A stretch of 64,000 nt of DNA from Pogonophryne albipinna (GCA_028583405.1 CM053246.1:1546570-1610569); one strand, 5' to 3'. Shown: positions 23,389-36,434, counted from the stretch's first letter. Made by a program: numbers and translations. The notes: generated from the letters alone by a model not told the origin.

Positions 23389-23519
23389 TAAGAAGGAATA
23401 GTCCTTCGCTCAAACGGGGAGCTCGTAGGCTAACGGAGAATGTAGAATTTTTGGCCATTTATATGTCAGATAACCTACTGACACCTGTCTGTCTGCCACA
23501 TCAACTCACACACACACAT

Positions 23520-23633
23520 ACACACCGAGAGTGGTTTGTTATGGTAGTGTGAAAGCAGTGTTCTGACAGAAAGTTCCATGTCATTTATTTATGACACCAG
23601 CACACCTCCTGCATTCAACAGGACAGACAGACA

Positions 23634-23726
<93 letters not shown>
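23520..23726. repeat. dispersed repeat with (CA)n, second copy
   Basis: Its first 115 bp are nearly identical to 5590-5703, including the GACAGACAGACAG junction to the CA tract (23635-23726). The CA tract is interrupted by the solo LTR and resumes after 24566. Confidence 0.88.
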
Positions 23727-23730
<4 letters not shown>

Positions 23731-24566
23731 GCAAACAGATATTGTTCTAAACTGTATTAAAGTAAACAGGTATTATCTTGAACTGTATTGAAGTGAACAT
23801 GTATTATTTGGGACTGTTTTAAAGTAATCCTATATATATAACCCTTTTTACTTACACTCAATGACCCAGATACCCTGACACACACACTTACACCTCCTGT
23901 CTCCAGCACACACACTTACACTCACTGACCCAGATATCAGCACACACACACACATACACTTTCCCCCCCACCAGCACATGCACATGTTCTTATTCAAGGT
24001 TCTTCCTGGGGCCAGTATAATCTCAAGCACCAATATATCTGTGTACAATGTTTGATACTAATATCTCTGTGTACAATGTTTGATACTAATATCTCTGTGT
24101 ACAATGTTTGATTGTTTTGGGAAAGAATAGTTTGTGTGAAATCTTCCCTGGGAAAGTAAAGGAGTGAAGTTAGGTGGAAGATAAAAAGTGATTCTGACCT
24201 TGACTAGTTCCGAGGCTCTCACGCTTCACTTAGGAGTAAAATGGGATGGAAGAGCCGACCCACATCTCCGCCCCAAAAATGTCCATATATACTGTTGTGT
24301 ATTCATGCAAAAGGCGCCCCCTGTTTCTGACTGGCTGGTCCCGATACCTGTATCGCACGGCAGTGGAGCGGGGAGCCCGGAGTGCTCTGTTACAGGGCAC
24401 TCTGTATTTCGTATTGTGTTTTTTACCATTAAAATCAGATTATTGTTATAACTTTTATGCCGGTGTTTTGAACTCCTTCTCTTATTAAATCTGACCAGGC
24501 TCATCTAACGGACGGCGCGGAGCAGAGGTGGGCTTTAAGCCACCACTATTGTGTTTGCTTCAACAA
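23727..24566 (+). mobile_element. solo LTR of the 53.8-61.8 kb retrovirus family
   Basis: It is homologous, inverted, to 53816-54746 and 60976-61818 over its full 840 bp. ACAC flanks both sides, a 4-bp duplication in CA-rich sequence. It starts TAAAGCAAACAG and ends TTGCTTCAACA. An ATATATA box (about 24285) and ATTAAA signals (about 24428 and 24482) fit a U3-R-U5 layout in the plus direction. Several tens of differences from the other two LTRs indicate an older insertion that lost its interior by LTR-LTR recombination. Confidence 0.82.
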
Positions 24567-24569
24567 CAC

Positions 24570-24832
24570 ACACATACCATGTATACATCACTTCAGGAGA
24601 CATTACATTGACTTACATGCATTTCCTGCAGACTTATCCTAACCTTAACCATAACCAACACATGCCTAACCCTAACCCTTAACCTTACCCTTACCCTAGC
24701 CATAACCCTAACCCTGTCTTCACCCTAAAAATAATGATTCCCCTCATGGGGACCTCCAATTTGTCCTCATAAGGGAAGCGAGTCCCCACACGTGACTGTG
24801 TAAACAGATTTAGGTCCCCACAAGTACAGTAA
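24570..24832. repeat. dispersed repeat with degenerate telomere-like CCCTAA words
   Basis: Between 24637 and 24715 there are about ten CCTAACCCT/CTTAACC-type words, followed by the GGGGACC / GTCCCCAC text that commonly accompanies CA microsatellites in fish. The words are too degenerate and too few to be a recent telomere remnant. Confidence 0.6.
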
Positions 24833-24839
24833 TGCTAGG

Positions 24840-24840
<1 letters not shown>

Positions 24841-24923
<83 letters not shown>

Positions 24924-25122
24924 CCACACCTACACATTGTACAACAAACACAAACAGCTCCTAAAGCATATACTAAATGTCAGGCTACAGCCCTTGTATA
25001 TTTTATTATGTGAAGCACTTTATGGCTTCATGAAAAATATCTACTGTTTATTCGTAGATATCTCCTAAAGCCTACAAATATACACACACACACACACACA
25101 CCCCCCCACACACACACACAAA
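24841..25122. repeat. CA microsatellites flanking an inverted homologue of 1034-1186
   Basis: There are CA tracts at 24841-24922 and 25081-25122. The complement of the sequence between them matches the interior of the element at 574-1966 (GCTTTAGGAGCTGT, AGTGCTTCACATAATAAAAT). The dinucleotide tract again lies at the same position in the homologous sequence. Confidence 0.75.
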
Positions 25123-25139
25123 CACTTTTTCTGTCTATA

Positions 25140-25881
25140 AGGCTTAGAGTTACATTTTACAATCATACTTTTGCAACCATGTCTTTATTATGATCTCTTG
25201 TTTTCTCTGTGATTACGACAACTCTGGAGAAATGCAACTGCTGGGGAACGACCCCTACTTTGAAAAGTGCACGGCAAATCAGAAGGACAGAGCTGCCATC
25301 CACCTGGACACCTGAGGTGCTGGAGAAAGCAAGCCTGAACAGCGCTCAGGAACATCATCCACCCAAACCTCGGCTGACTGCAGCACAGACGTATGAGTGT
25401 AGATGTGTAGAGCTCATCATTGCTGTCACTTCAGCCTTACATACTTTTACTTCTAATTAACAAATTACATCTGTGTGCCATATAGTACTTGTCATTTTGC
25501 ATATACTGTATATACTTATTACATTGCTGTTAACATTTTCTTTATTTTAAATACTGTCTAGACTTAATCGACAACTTTTCTCATATTATTTAATCTATTG
25601 TGGTTGTTTATATTTATCCATATGTTATCTTTCACTTTTTTGTGTCTTAGGTTTACAATTTAATGTTTGCTGTCCTTTCTTTCAGAGATATTTAATTATT
25701 ATCGCTTGCTTATGTTTGATTCCCCAAAATTATTATGACCAAACACCTGCTTCTCTATACTTGCTGCATATAATTGATTGATACATTTTATTTTCAAACA
25801 AGTAAAATACAAATTTACAAAAAAAAAAAAATGTTGCAGTGCATAGTCATGTAAGAGAAATAAAATAAAGAAATGACATTT

Positions 25882-25917
<36 letters not shown>

Positions 25918-26098
25918 TAAACAGTGTATCTAATCTAGTGTTCGAAAAGGAGTGACACAAAGTATAATTTATGTAATCTCACCCCCTTGTCCCTAAATGA
26001 TTTATTTATAATCTATAATCTGCAATAATTATAATTTGTATGTATTATTATTGTTATGATTATTATTATTATTAATCTGCTTTACCTGTTGATTGACA
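25140..26098. other. AT-rich sequence with simple repeats, no gene seen
   Basis: It holds a poly-A run near 25820, an (ACA)n tract at about 25880-25917 and an (ATT)n-like stretch near 26045-26070. The segment 25780-25860 looks like the complement of a LINE-type 3' end (poly-T/poly-A rich) but no protein remnant supports it. Confidence 0.5.
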
Positions 26099-26100
26099 TA

Positions 26101-27044
<944 letters not shown>

Positions 27045-27505
27045 TATATACATATACACATATACATACACATACATACACTGATATACATATATGCACA
27101 CATACATATACACACCTACATACTCACACATATACACATACACATAGTAGTAATCAAAATAAACAACTTCATAAACCTGATTTGCTGATATTTGTTTTAC
27201 TGTTGTTGATGTTAAATGACATGATTATTCTCATAATAGAAGACATAAGACATGAAGTTGCAGAGAGATGATGGACATATTCTTACCTCTACTTTGTGAT
27301 TACATGAAAACACTCAATAGAATTAAAATACTACTTGATAAATACTTTGTGTATTGCATTTACTGAGGTCTTAACCATACAACATTTCACTTACACTTGT
27401 TTACATGCTACTCTGACAAAAATAATTCCCACTTTGGTTTGAAGAGAGTATAATTTTCATCTACATGTAATCTCCTAAATAATCCCTGCTCATTACTGCC
27501 ACCTG
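27045..27505. other. (CATA)-rich low-complexity run and plain AT-rich sequence
   Basis: 27045-27147 is a CATATACA/CACATA-type low-complexity run. From there to 27505 nothing is recognised. Confidence 0.5.
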
Positions 27506-27510
27506 CTGAC

Positions 27511-27949
27511 AGTGATGGAAACTTCGGAGCAGCAATGCAGAAAGGATGGAAACTGGAATCTTTGTAGTCAAACACTGAGATTTATTGAGAGTTTAGAACG
27601 GCCGGAGAGCTTCACACAGTTTATCACACTATTACATGTGAGCCACCACGCGGAACTCTAAGGACAAAGGAGAATCATGGATCTGTTATATCTGATAGGA
27701 GGGACTTAGAAAGCCCGCCTAATGATTGCCAGACACAGGAACAAAGATCCCTCAGTATGACAACCCTTACCCTGAACCAAACTTCTCCCCCACAGGAAGG
27801 CAGAGGACCTTTTGACCTGTGTCCCGGTCAAGTTGCGAGCAAGAGCATATTGCGACTTAACGAGAAGCATATGTTTGTAATAAGACAGGTTCTCAGGAAA
27901 GCTGGGAAACTCAATACACAAAGTGATCAGATTAAAATATTCCCTCACA
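27511..27949 (-). repeat. 3' LTR of provirus B
   Basis: On the minus strand it starts TGTGAGGGAATATTTTAATC and ends TTCCATCAC plus T in place of the expected A. That single terminal mismatch to the other LTR lies at the host junction. The target duplication CTGAC follows immediately. Confidence 0.93.
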
Positions 27950-27950
27950 G

Positions 27951-27964
27951 TTCCATTCTTTTTA
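27951..27964 (-). promoter_or_regulatory. polypurine tract of provirus B
   Basis: The complement reads AAAAAGAATGGAA directly before the LTR, where plus-strand DNA priming is expected. One pyrimidine (C) separates it from the TG of the LTR. Confidence 0.7.
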
Positions 27965-28678
27965 TCAATCTATTGATAACCAATTAACATTAGTCTAGGA
28001 ATATTTCAGTCACTACTTAAATCAATAAGCGTCCTCAGAGTTGTGTGGGCTCACATACATCAATTACATCAAAAAGTAGAACAAGATTGAAAACATTTCA
28101 ATCACAATGATTGAACACAGTCAATCATAATAGAAAAAAATCATCTCTCCTCAGTGTTTGGCATCATTTGTGAAAAGCACAATAATAAACACACATGAAA
28201 TACAAAAATATAATAGCAAAATATATGTTTCGAAAATAAGATCTTTTATCATTTATCACTCAGTTAATCTCATTCATCAAACACAAATTCTAAATCAGCT
28301 TACATCTCAAAGATTCACTTCAAGGCAATTACTTATTAAAACACAATTAGAATTTAGGATTATAAGAAATCCAATTGAGGTATAAAATCAGAATCATGAG
28401 AGATGCAGCTAAAATTCCCAGTTAAGGTATAAATTCACAGTGATGAATAGATCAATCTGTAATCTGTAAAGTTGCAGTGTCCTCAATCCTTAACATTACT
28501 TTACGTTTACTTCATTATGCTTTATTCAAGAGTAAGGCACTTAGTAGTACATATATTTAATTCAAATACATTTGTTCAAAATCTGAAAAGGAAAAGTCAG
28601 ACATTTATTATATAACAACCTGAAAAAGAGAAATCAAAACATCTGTTCTTTATTTTGAGTGTCAACTGTAATCATTTA
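27965..28678 (-). other. provirus B 3' untranslated region
   Basis: A very AT-rich 700-bp stretch between the env tail and the polypurine tract. No open frame of note and no accessory gene is recognised. Confidence 0.6.
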
Positions 28679-30340
28679 TCAATCGCTGAATGGGGGTACC
28701 CATGGGGCAGAAACCGCAATGGAGACCCATGGATCTGGAAGCTCGGCGTCGTACATTAACATTGTGTCATCTACAGTCGAATACCCCACTAGCCTCTGTG
28801 GGGCTTGGAGGGCGGTCTTGGCAACCCTGCGTATGGCTAATTTAACTACAGTGATCAAACAGATCACTAGGATTAGCACAACCAAGATAAACACTGAAAC
28901 AGTAACAACAAATTTAACCTACCCCGCTCCCCAGGATCCAATGGTTCCACTTAAATCCCCAAATGTAAATCCATGAGTTTCATGCAATTCTTTTATTCCC
29001 CTGGCAGTATCATGGGCCATGTCCATTACTTCCGGTGTAGCGTCAGAGATGAAAGAACAACACTCAGACCCAATTACCTTACATGTGCCCCCCTGAGCAG
29101 CTAGGAGAAGATCCAGCGCCATACGATTCTGTAGTGTCCTAACTTCCTGCAATTCTTTGTGTTCAGCTAACATCGCTGTGTTAGATACATTTAGATGGTG
29201 TTCCACTACTTTGGACAGTGCCACTATTTCCTGCTGAGTAACATAAATACCGTACCAAGGCAAAAATAGGCTAGCTATCTGTTGTCCTTGTGTAATGGAC
29301 CTGCTGTTCCTGTGTAAAGAGGGAAGTATAGCTGCAATCTCATTAGCCTCTACTTTACGGATTAAAGGGATTAGGTAGGCTAGATAACAGGTGCCATAAA
29401 AAATGTCATAGGGCACACAGCCATATGCCCGGTCGCCGCAAACTAAGTACACTCTCTGTGGGAGGGGAATTCTGGCTAATTTTACCCTCACTATGGTATT
29501 ACAGTCGCTGTGTCCCACATCTGGAGAGGTGTGAGATCCTGCTTCATTCTGGAAACAGATAGACACATTTTTCCACTCATGCACTACAACTGGGGGAACA
29601 TATACTGAACAATCACGTGTAGGAGGCTTGCCTAAGGGTATTGGCTGCGTACAGTCATGTATTTTAACTTTAACGGAGTCCACTGTTCTGGAGCCAAACC
29701 AGGGCACAACGGTTACCAAAGCTTCAACCAACAAAGATGGTATGTGTGGTTGCATTGTACATGTTGGACTCGTAGAATTAGCTGAGCAATTAGTCTGGAC
29801 TAGAGCTAATTGGAATCTGTATTCAAAAGCTAGGTGGATGTATTTCTTGACATATATAAGTCTTAGCATCATTAATCGTTTGAAACCATCTGGCAGGTAA
29901 TCTTTATTTACTGTATCAACAATGAGAGAGACTAAGCCCTCGTACTGTAAAGGTTGCTCAGAGTCTATGGGGTAGGAAGGAGTGTAACAATCATCTGCCT
30001 CATCGCTAATTCGGGATGCTATATCATTCCAGCTCACTAGACCGTAGTCAGCTTTCGTGAAAGGAATTGGGCTAAACATTGGAGAATGCACGGATTCTGG
30101 CATATTTTGGCACAACCAACAGTTGCTAACATTGCGTTCATGCACGTAGTCCAACATTAAACTTACTGCAGAATTAATTTTAGTTCGTTTAGAAGGAGTG
30201 ATTAAGGCCTTTTTTAAAGAATCTACATCACCTCCTGATTGTTTAAGTCTAGTAGATAGAACATTTGTTTCGCTATTTGGTTCAGTAAATGTGCATGCAG
30301 TGACACCTGGATTGGGAACCTGGTAATCTGGTTTCCTCAT
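28679..30340 (-). pseudogene. provirus B env, surface/transmembrane part
   Basis: A frame of 473 codons (30340-28919) has a CWLC motif (NCWLCQNMP) near residue 105, as in gamma-type surface subunits, and several N-x-S/T sites. Toward the end come LQNRMALDLLLAAQGG and a C-x6-CC motif (CKVIGSECC), the loop of gamma-type transmembrane subunits. An in-frame TAG at 28921-28919 cuts it just before the hydrophobic anchor, which lies in the same frame at 28918-28679 (VFILVVLILVICLITVV) with a cytoplasmic tail. Env mediates receptor binding and membrane fusion; this copy would lack its anchor. Confidence 0.85.
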
Positions 30341-30360
30341 TGTACATTTTACCTCATCCC

Positions 30361-30969
30361 TTACAGTGTCTGTAACTGTTCTATAGTGCTACACCACAGT
30401 TCTGGGGGCATATTGTCAATTGTCTTGAGAGCTATTCTTACCACCTCTGACGAGAACCCTAACCAACGGTACTGGTTCTTTGGATACATCTCCCACGTTG
30501 AGTGAACTAAGGACACAGGAAACACAATAATACAGTTAGATGAGTCACATATTGAAGTTGGACTGTTAAAATAAATAGTCTCTGATTTATGTCCAGGGAG
30601 GGAGACAGTCCTCCTTATTCTTCCTCCTTTTCTCTCTCTTTGTGTCTCTCGCACCATACTGAATGTCTGTGTGGTGATCTGATACAACCTGTCCTTGTCG
30701 CTAGGCACTGATTTGCCCGTTGGTGTTGTTTTGCCCTCAGGGTCTGGACCCTGAGTAATCAAGTCGTCTGCGCTCTTAGATAAGAGCACCTTATTTTCTC
30801 CCTCAGAGGGGCGAGAGCCCTCGCCTCCTGTCGTTGGGATTTTTACAGCTTCATCTAGCAGGGCGTCCTTGGCCAGGTACAGTAGACCCAGAATGACGAT
30901 GATGATGACTGCCTTCACACGCCAGCATCCAGTAGAGGAGAGAGACGATATCTGGAAGCGTGAATCCAC
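30361..30969 (-). pseudogene. provirus B env, leader/N-terminal part
   Basis: This 202-codon frame starts inside the pol end (55-base overlap, as in gammaretroviruses). Residues about 18-36 form a hydrophobic segment (VKAVIIIVILGLLYLAKDA) after a short hydrophilic N-terminus, so it may be an uncleaved leader. A basic RERKGGRIRR at about residue 110 resembles a furin site. The frame ends near 30361, and the downstream frame is open upstream of its first ATG to about 30385, so a one-base indel lies near 30365-30385. Confidence 0.7.
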
Positions 30970-32648
30970 TCCGCTCTACCTTGTACTCTCAGGGCTGTTC
31001 TGGTCACTATTAACACCTGGAAAGGACCTTTCCACCTGGGAGACAAAGCATCTTTTTCAAGAGATTTGATTAGTACATCATCACCAATCTGAAAAGGGTG
31101 GGTGGGCTCCTCTCCAGGCTGGGGGAGCCTGTCAGCCACCTGCCTGTGAAACTTTCTCAACATGTCAGTTAGATATTTTACATAGTTAGTCATGTAATCA
31201 TCTGTCCACAAAAGAGTGAGTTTGTGGGGTGTTACTGGGGGGCTAGATCCTGTGAACATTACCCTTCCCATCAATACTTCGTGTGGGCTAAGCCCTGTCG
31301 TTGCATTTGGTGAGCTTCGGATGGAGCACAGAACTAGCGGCAGCGCGTCTACCCATTTTAGTCCTGTGGTCAACATTGTTTTAGTGAGTTTCTCCTTTAT
31401 AGTCAAGTTCATTCTCTCAACCTGGCCTGAGCTCTGTGGGTGATAGGGAACATGCAACTGCCATTTGAACCCTAACACTGTAGCTAGACTCTGGGTTATC
31501 TTAGAAATGAATGCTGGACCTCTGTCACTGTTAATCCCTGCTGGAACACCAAATCTAGGGATAACATCTTTGAGAAGACACTTTACAACTGTTCTAGCGT
31601 CTTCTTTTCTGGTAGGGTAGGCCTCTACCCATTTTGACAACTGGCACACTATTACCAAAAGATATTTGAATCCTTGGCATGGTGGCATATGCGAAAAGTC
31701 AATTTGCATATTTACAAAGGGCCCCGAGGGGGGCGGTAAGTGTTCATGCTGAACTGGACCACTTCTTCTTCTTGTCTGCTGGCATATCATGCATCTATCT
31801 ACAAGGGTCTGTGTAGCTAGTGTAATGCCTGGAGCAAACCATTGTGACTTTATAATCCCATTCATCACTCCTTTTCCTACATGTGATTTGCCATGTGCAA
31901 CATGTGCCAAAACATGGAGGAAAACCATCCGTCCGTCTGGGTGGAGCCACAAGCTGGACTCAGCGTCAAGTGTACAACCTCGTCTTAGCCATAAATCTTT
32001 CTCCCTAACATCAACGCGGGCTTGCATGTCCGCGACATCATTAAAGGAAGGCAAACAAATGGGTTCTGCGGGTTGTGTCGAGGGGCATTGAAGCACCATA
32101 GAGAAGCAGGAAACTGCTGCTTGTTTAGCCGCGGTGTCGGCTAACGCATTTCCACGCGGAATAGGATCATCAGAATTTGTGTGAGCAGCACATTTAACTA
32201 CTGCTAGCTGTGCAGGGAGCAGGATAGCGTCTAATAGCTCAGCTACTAACGCATGATGTTGAATAGGCTTACCAGCCGATGTTAAGAAACCGCGCATTTT
32301 CCACAAGACACCAAAATCATGGCACACACCAAATGCATACCTGGAGTCTGTGAAAATGGTTGCAACTTTACCTTCAGCCAAAATACACGCCCTAAGCAGA
32401 GCATGCAACTCTGCAGCCTGAGCCGACGTGCCATTTGGCAAGGCCCGGCTTTCTAAGACTTCCCAGTCGTTCACAACAGCATAGCCTGCTAAGTGTACTG
32501 TGTCAGACGGCCTGCTCGCAGACCCGTCTGTGTATAGAATCATATCTGAATTAGGGATAGGAGTTTGCAACATATCAGCTCTGGGGGAAGAAGACATTTC
32601 AATCGTTGTGACGCAGTCATGTGTTATTTCAAAATCTGGAATTGGCAC
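30915..32648 (-). pseudogene. provirus B pol, RNase H and integrase
   Basis: This open frame of 577 codons has RNase H residues in ILYTDGSAS, AAELHALL, FTDSRYAF and NALADTAAKQA. The integrase has an HHCC-like zinc region (HVAHGKSHVGKG...CMICQQTRRR), the catalytic D in MQIDFSHMP, D in GINSDRGPAF and E in SGQVERMN, and a C-terminal RWKGPFQV...WIHASRYRLS. All active-site residues are present. The upstream RNase H part is in another frame; the break lies in a run of C at about 32667-32674. Its end overlaps the env start. Confidence 0.9.
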
Positions 32649-33081
32649 CAGCGTAGCTGGGTTTAGGGGGGGGACGACGTTTAAGAGTGATGTGTGGGCT
32701 TGAAAGAATTACCGCTTCATAACCAGATCGCCTTGCTGCCGTCATATGCTGAGTAGCAGAGGTGTTCAGAATATGCAAAACTGCATGTGGGACATGTACT
32801 ACACAGTCACTGGCCAGTACAATGGGAGAAGATTGCTTGATAACTATTGCAATTGCGGCCACTGCTCGCAGGCATGAAGTCATACCAAGTACCACAGGGG
32901 AAAGTCGAGACGAGTAGTATGCTACAGGCCGAAAATTAGAGCCATGCTTCTGTACCAAAATGCCTGTTGCAAAGCCCCCCTTTTCATGGACGTGTAGATG
33001 AAAAGGTTGATGGTAATCAGGGAGCCCCAGGGCCGGAGCTGATGTGAGGGCCTGCTTTAAGTCCTGAAAAGCTGTGTGCAT
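32629..33081 (-). pseudogene. provirus B pol, RT connection / RNase H start
   Basis: It encodes HTAFQDLKQALTSAPALGLP and GSNFRPVAYYSSRLSPVV, the connection between RT and RNase H of retroviral pol. It is separated from the RT by the L2 insertion (33082-36434) and from the next frame by the C-run indel. The target codon ATG appears on both sides of the LINE. Confidence 0.85.
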
Positions 33082-36000
33082 CAATTCAATTCAAAACCTT
33101 TATTTATCCAGGTAAAATCCCATTGAGATCAATGATCTCTTTTTCAAGGGAGACCTGCAGCAGTAGGTTCCACAAGAAGACATAAAAACATAAACAACAG
33201 AACAACAAAAGGACATCATACAGCAAAATGTACAGGGATTACAATTTACATATTTAACCACATGTACAGGTACCAACAGCATCTGATTTTGTAGCATCCA
33301 ACCGAGCTTTAAAAACATGTAGTGGTACTAGCTTGGTAATTTTCCATTCTTTTTGCAGACTGTTCCATGTTAGTGGAGCTGCACATCTAAAAGCTTTCTT
33401 CCCTAAGACAGTCCTAGCACTTGGCACATTTAATAAAACCACAGCATGCGATCTCAGGCAATAAGTACTTTCAATTTGCAGAGAGATCAGGGAGCAGATA
33501 TAAGATGGTAGTTTATCCAACATGGCTTTGTAAATGAAAAAGTATCAGTGACTGAGCCTCCGTACAGTAAGTGATGGCATAACCGCCTTGGTATACAGGG
33601 TACAGTGATGCGTAAGTGCTTTACAATTTGTCAAAAATCTCAGTGCACTGTGATACGCAGCATCTAACTTGCTCAGGTAATTGGCAGGTGCATTCATATA
33701 TAACAAATCACCATAGTCCAGCACAGGTAAAAAGGTCACAATGACTAGCCTTTTCCTGGCCTCAAGCGAGAAACAGGACTTATTTCTGTAAAAGAAACCT
33801 AGCCTAACCCTCAGCTTTTTAAGCAGATTATTTACATGAAGTTTAAAAGTGAGACAATCATCAAGCCAGATACCCAGGTATTTGTAACAGGTAACCACTT
33901 AAAGTTGTATTCCTTGCGTAGTTACAATATCCAAAGCAGTCTCCGGTGTATTTTTAGCTTTAGCTTTAGAAAAGAGCATTACCTTGGTTTTATCCACATT
34001 TAAAAGAAGCTTAAGCTCAGAGAGCTGAGCCTGAATAATGTTAAAAACAGCCTGTAATTTAACAACAGCCTCGTTAATCGAGGGACCTGCACAGTACATA
34101 ACGGTATCGTCCGCATAAAAATGTAAGGTTGCTCCTTCGACATTTTCACCTAAACTATTAATATAGATAGAGAATAATAGCGGACCTAAAACTGAACCTT
34201 GTGGTACACCATTAGTGATGTTTAACCACTCAGAAGACAGCCCATCAAACTGAACACATTGGGACCTTTCAGAGAGGTAGTTTACAAACCACCCCACTGC
34301 ATGGCTGGATATGCCAATACTGACCAGCCTCTGCTTCAAAATGCGATGATCGACGGTATCAAAAGCTTTGGATAGGTCAACAAATAGAGCTGCACAACTC
34401 TGCTTATTATCTAAAATACTCGTAATATCATTTACCACTTTCATTGTGGCAGTGATGGTGCTATGTTGCTTTCTGAAGCCTGACTGATGTTTAGACAGGA
34501 TGTCATTTGTACATAAAAACTCCTTTACTTGTTCACTCACTAGGCGTTCAAGAACCTTAGCCAGAACTGACAATCTAGAGATGGGTCTAAATTGTTTAAT
34601 AAGGTGGCCTCCCCTCCTTTTAGTAGTGGCAGGACATACGCTGACTTCCATACTTTTGGGATTTTGTTCGTGCTGAGAGAGAGGTTAAAAAGAGTAGTGA
34701 GAGGTGGAGCAATAAAATCTGCAGCTATCTTTAAAAAGAAAGGTTCTACGTTGTCCGGACCAGCCGGCTTTTTAGGATCTAGCTTGGTTAAGACTTCACG
34801 AACAACATCAACAGTAAAAGGAGTAAAACTGAAAGGGTTTTCCAGACCACATTGTTCTGAGTCACCGACTATGGTGTTCACAGAAGCAGAATTAGAAACA
34901 GAATGAAACAGAGAGCCACAGGACACAAAATGCTCATTAAAACAATTTAACATGGTAGCCCTATCCGATATAGTGCCAAATGCTGTGGTAAGGCACGGAG
35001 GTAGCTCATTACGGATATCACCGCTGGATATCGATTTTATGGCTTTCCAGAATTTTCTAGGGTTGTTCAGGTTCTTTGTGGTAACTGACAGATAATACTT
35101 AGATTTAGCACTTTTGACATGTGAAGTGAAGCTATTTCTTAGCTGCCTAAAATGCAGCCATTCTACCTCTGAGCCTGATTTCCTAGCCTTTGCCCAGGCC
35201 TTGTTTCTCTCATGTAGGAGACTAGATAATTCAGCAGAAAACCAAGGATTGTCTCGTCCCTTCACTCTAAATGTACGCAGGGGTGCATGTCTATCTATAA
35301 TTTCCATAGAACCAAGATAAAAATAAGACCATGCAGTCTCAACATCAGCACACAAATCGATTTTTCCCCAATCAAACCCAAACAGATCATGTACAAAACC
35401 CTGCTCCTCAAAATGTTTTATGTCTCTCTTGATGATAATACGAGGTTTAACCTTTTGGACTTTTGTGTCCCTAATTGTGGCTACAACACAGTGGTCACTC
35501 AGATCATTCGCAAATACTCCCACAGATGAGTATTTATGGGGAACATTAGTTAAAATGAGATCAATTAGGGAGGATTTATTTGGGGACTTAATATTAGGGC
35601 GAGTAGGACTGTCAACAATCTGAGTAACATTTAAAGAGATACAGAGGTTTTTAAAATCCTCTGACACTGCAGTTAACCAGTCCCAGTTAAAATCTCCAAG
35701 TAGCACTATTTCCTTGTAGTCTAGTTGCGATAAAAGATTTGCTAGTGAAGACAAGGAGTCTTTGACAGCTGAGGGGGGTCTGTAACAACTCACCACCATG
35801 ACCTGTTGACCTTTGCCACTTCTATATTTATGGCTAAAAATTCAAATTGCTTACTGATAGATTTGGAAACTAATGTGGATACACTGAACTTATTCTTAAC
35901 ATAAATGGCAACGCCACCACCTCTATTAGGCCGGTCGGTACGATACACATTAAAACCATTTAAGGCAATGTCAGAGGCCACAATAGATTTATTTAGCCAT

Positions 36001-36434
36001 GTTTCTGATAAAACAATGACGTCAGCGTCAGTCGAGCTCGCCCAAATATGGACAAAATCTAGTTTACCTAACAGACTGCGCACATTCAAGTGGATGAAAC
36101 CCAACCCAGATCTAGCTTTAAAATCAGCAGGAGTAGCGATCTGACTACTACTACTGGGCGGACCAGGGTTAGGTTGTACATTTCCTGACAGTAATAACAA
36201 CAACAAAAACAGGCATCTTTTCCTCTTAAGCGATACACATACATTATTATCTACTTTAGAATCACCGGAAAAGTCTGCGAGAGTGTGATTAGAGCTTAAG
36301 AAGCAGTCCTGAAGAACCATCATCGCAGGAAAACAAAAAAGACAAACATATTTTGTCGAGCAGATTGACTGTGACAAGGCAACCGGTAATTGTTTGTGTA
36401 ACACATCCGAACCTTTGCAGGGGATGCCCACAAA
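33082..36434 (-). mobile_element. L2-type LINE inserted in provirus B pol
   Basis: The provirus frame is interrupted between GAGGACATG and ATGCACACAG; ATG is repeated on both sides. On the minus strand the element has a short 5' part, an ORF with endonuclease and RT, and a 3' end with TTTTACCTGGATAAATAAAG followed by (GAATT)n-type repeats, as in fish L2. At 3353 bp it may be near full length. It lies on the same strand as the provirus. Confidence 0.9.
33254..36323 (-). pseudogene. L2 LINE ORF: 2A-like motif, endonuclease, RT
   Basis: The frame opens near 36323 and has a hydrophobic stretch ending SGNVQPNPGP (about 36140-36170), which resembles a 2A peptide. Then come the endonuclease (HLNVRSLLGKLDFV, LSETWLNKS, RGGGVAIYVK, LLGDFNWDW, SDHCVVATI) and the RT ([61 protein letters not shown]). 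Frame changes occur near 35795 and 34600, and stops lie near 33900 and 33545. The catalytic FYADD is intact, but the ORF is dead. Confidence 0.88.

Noticed and set aside
24637..24715. Interstitial telomere
   Set aside because: The CCCTAA words are degenerate, few and embedded in a common fish repeat next to a CA tract; a chromosome-fusion remnant is not supported.
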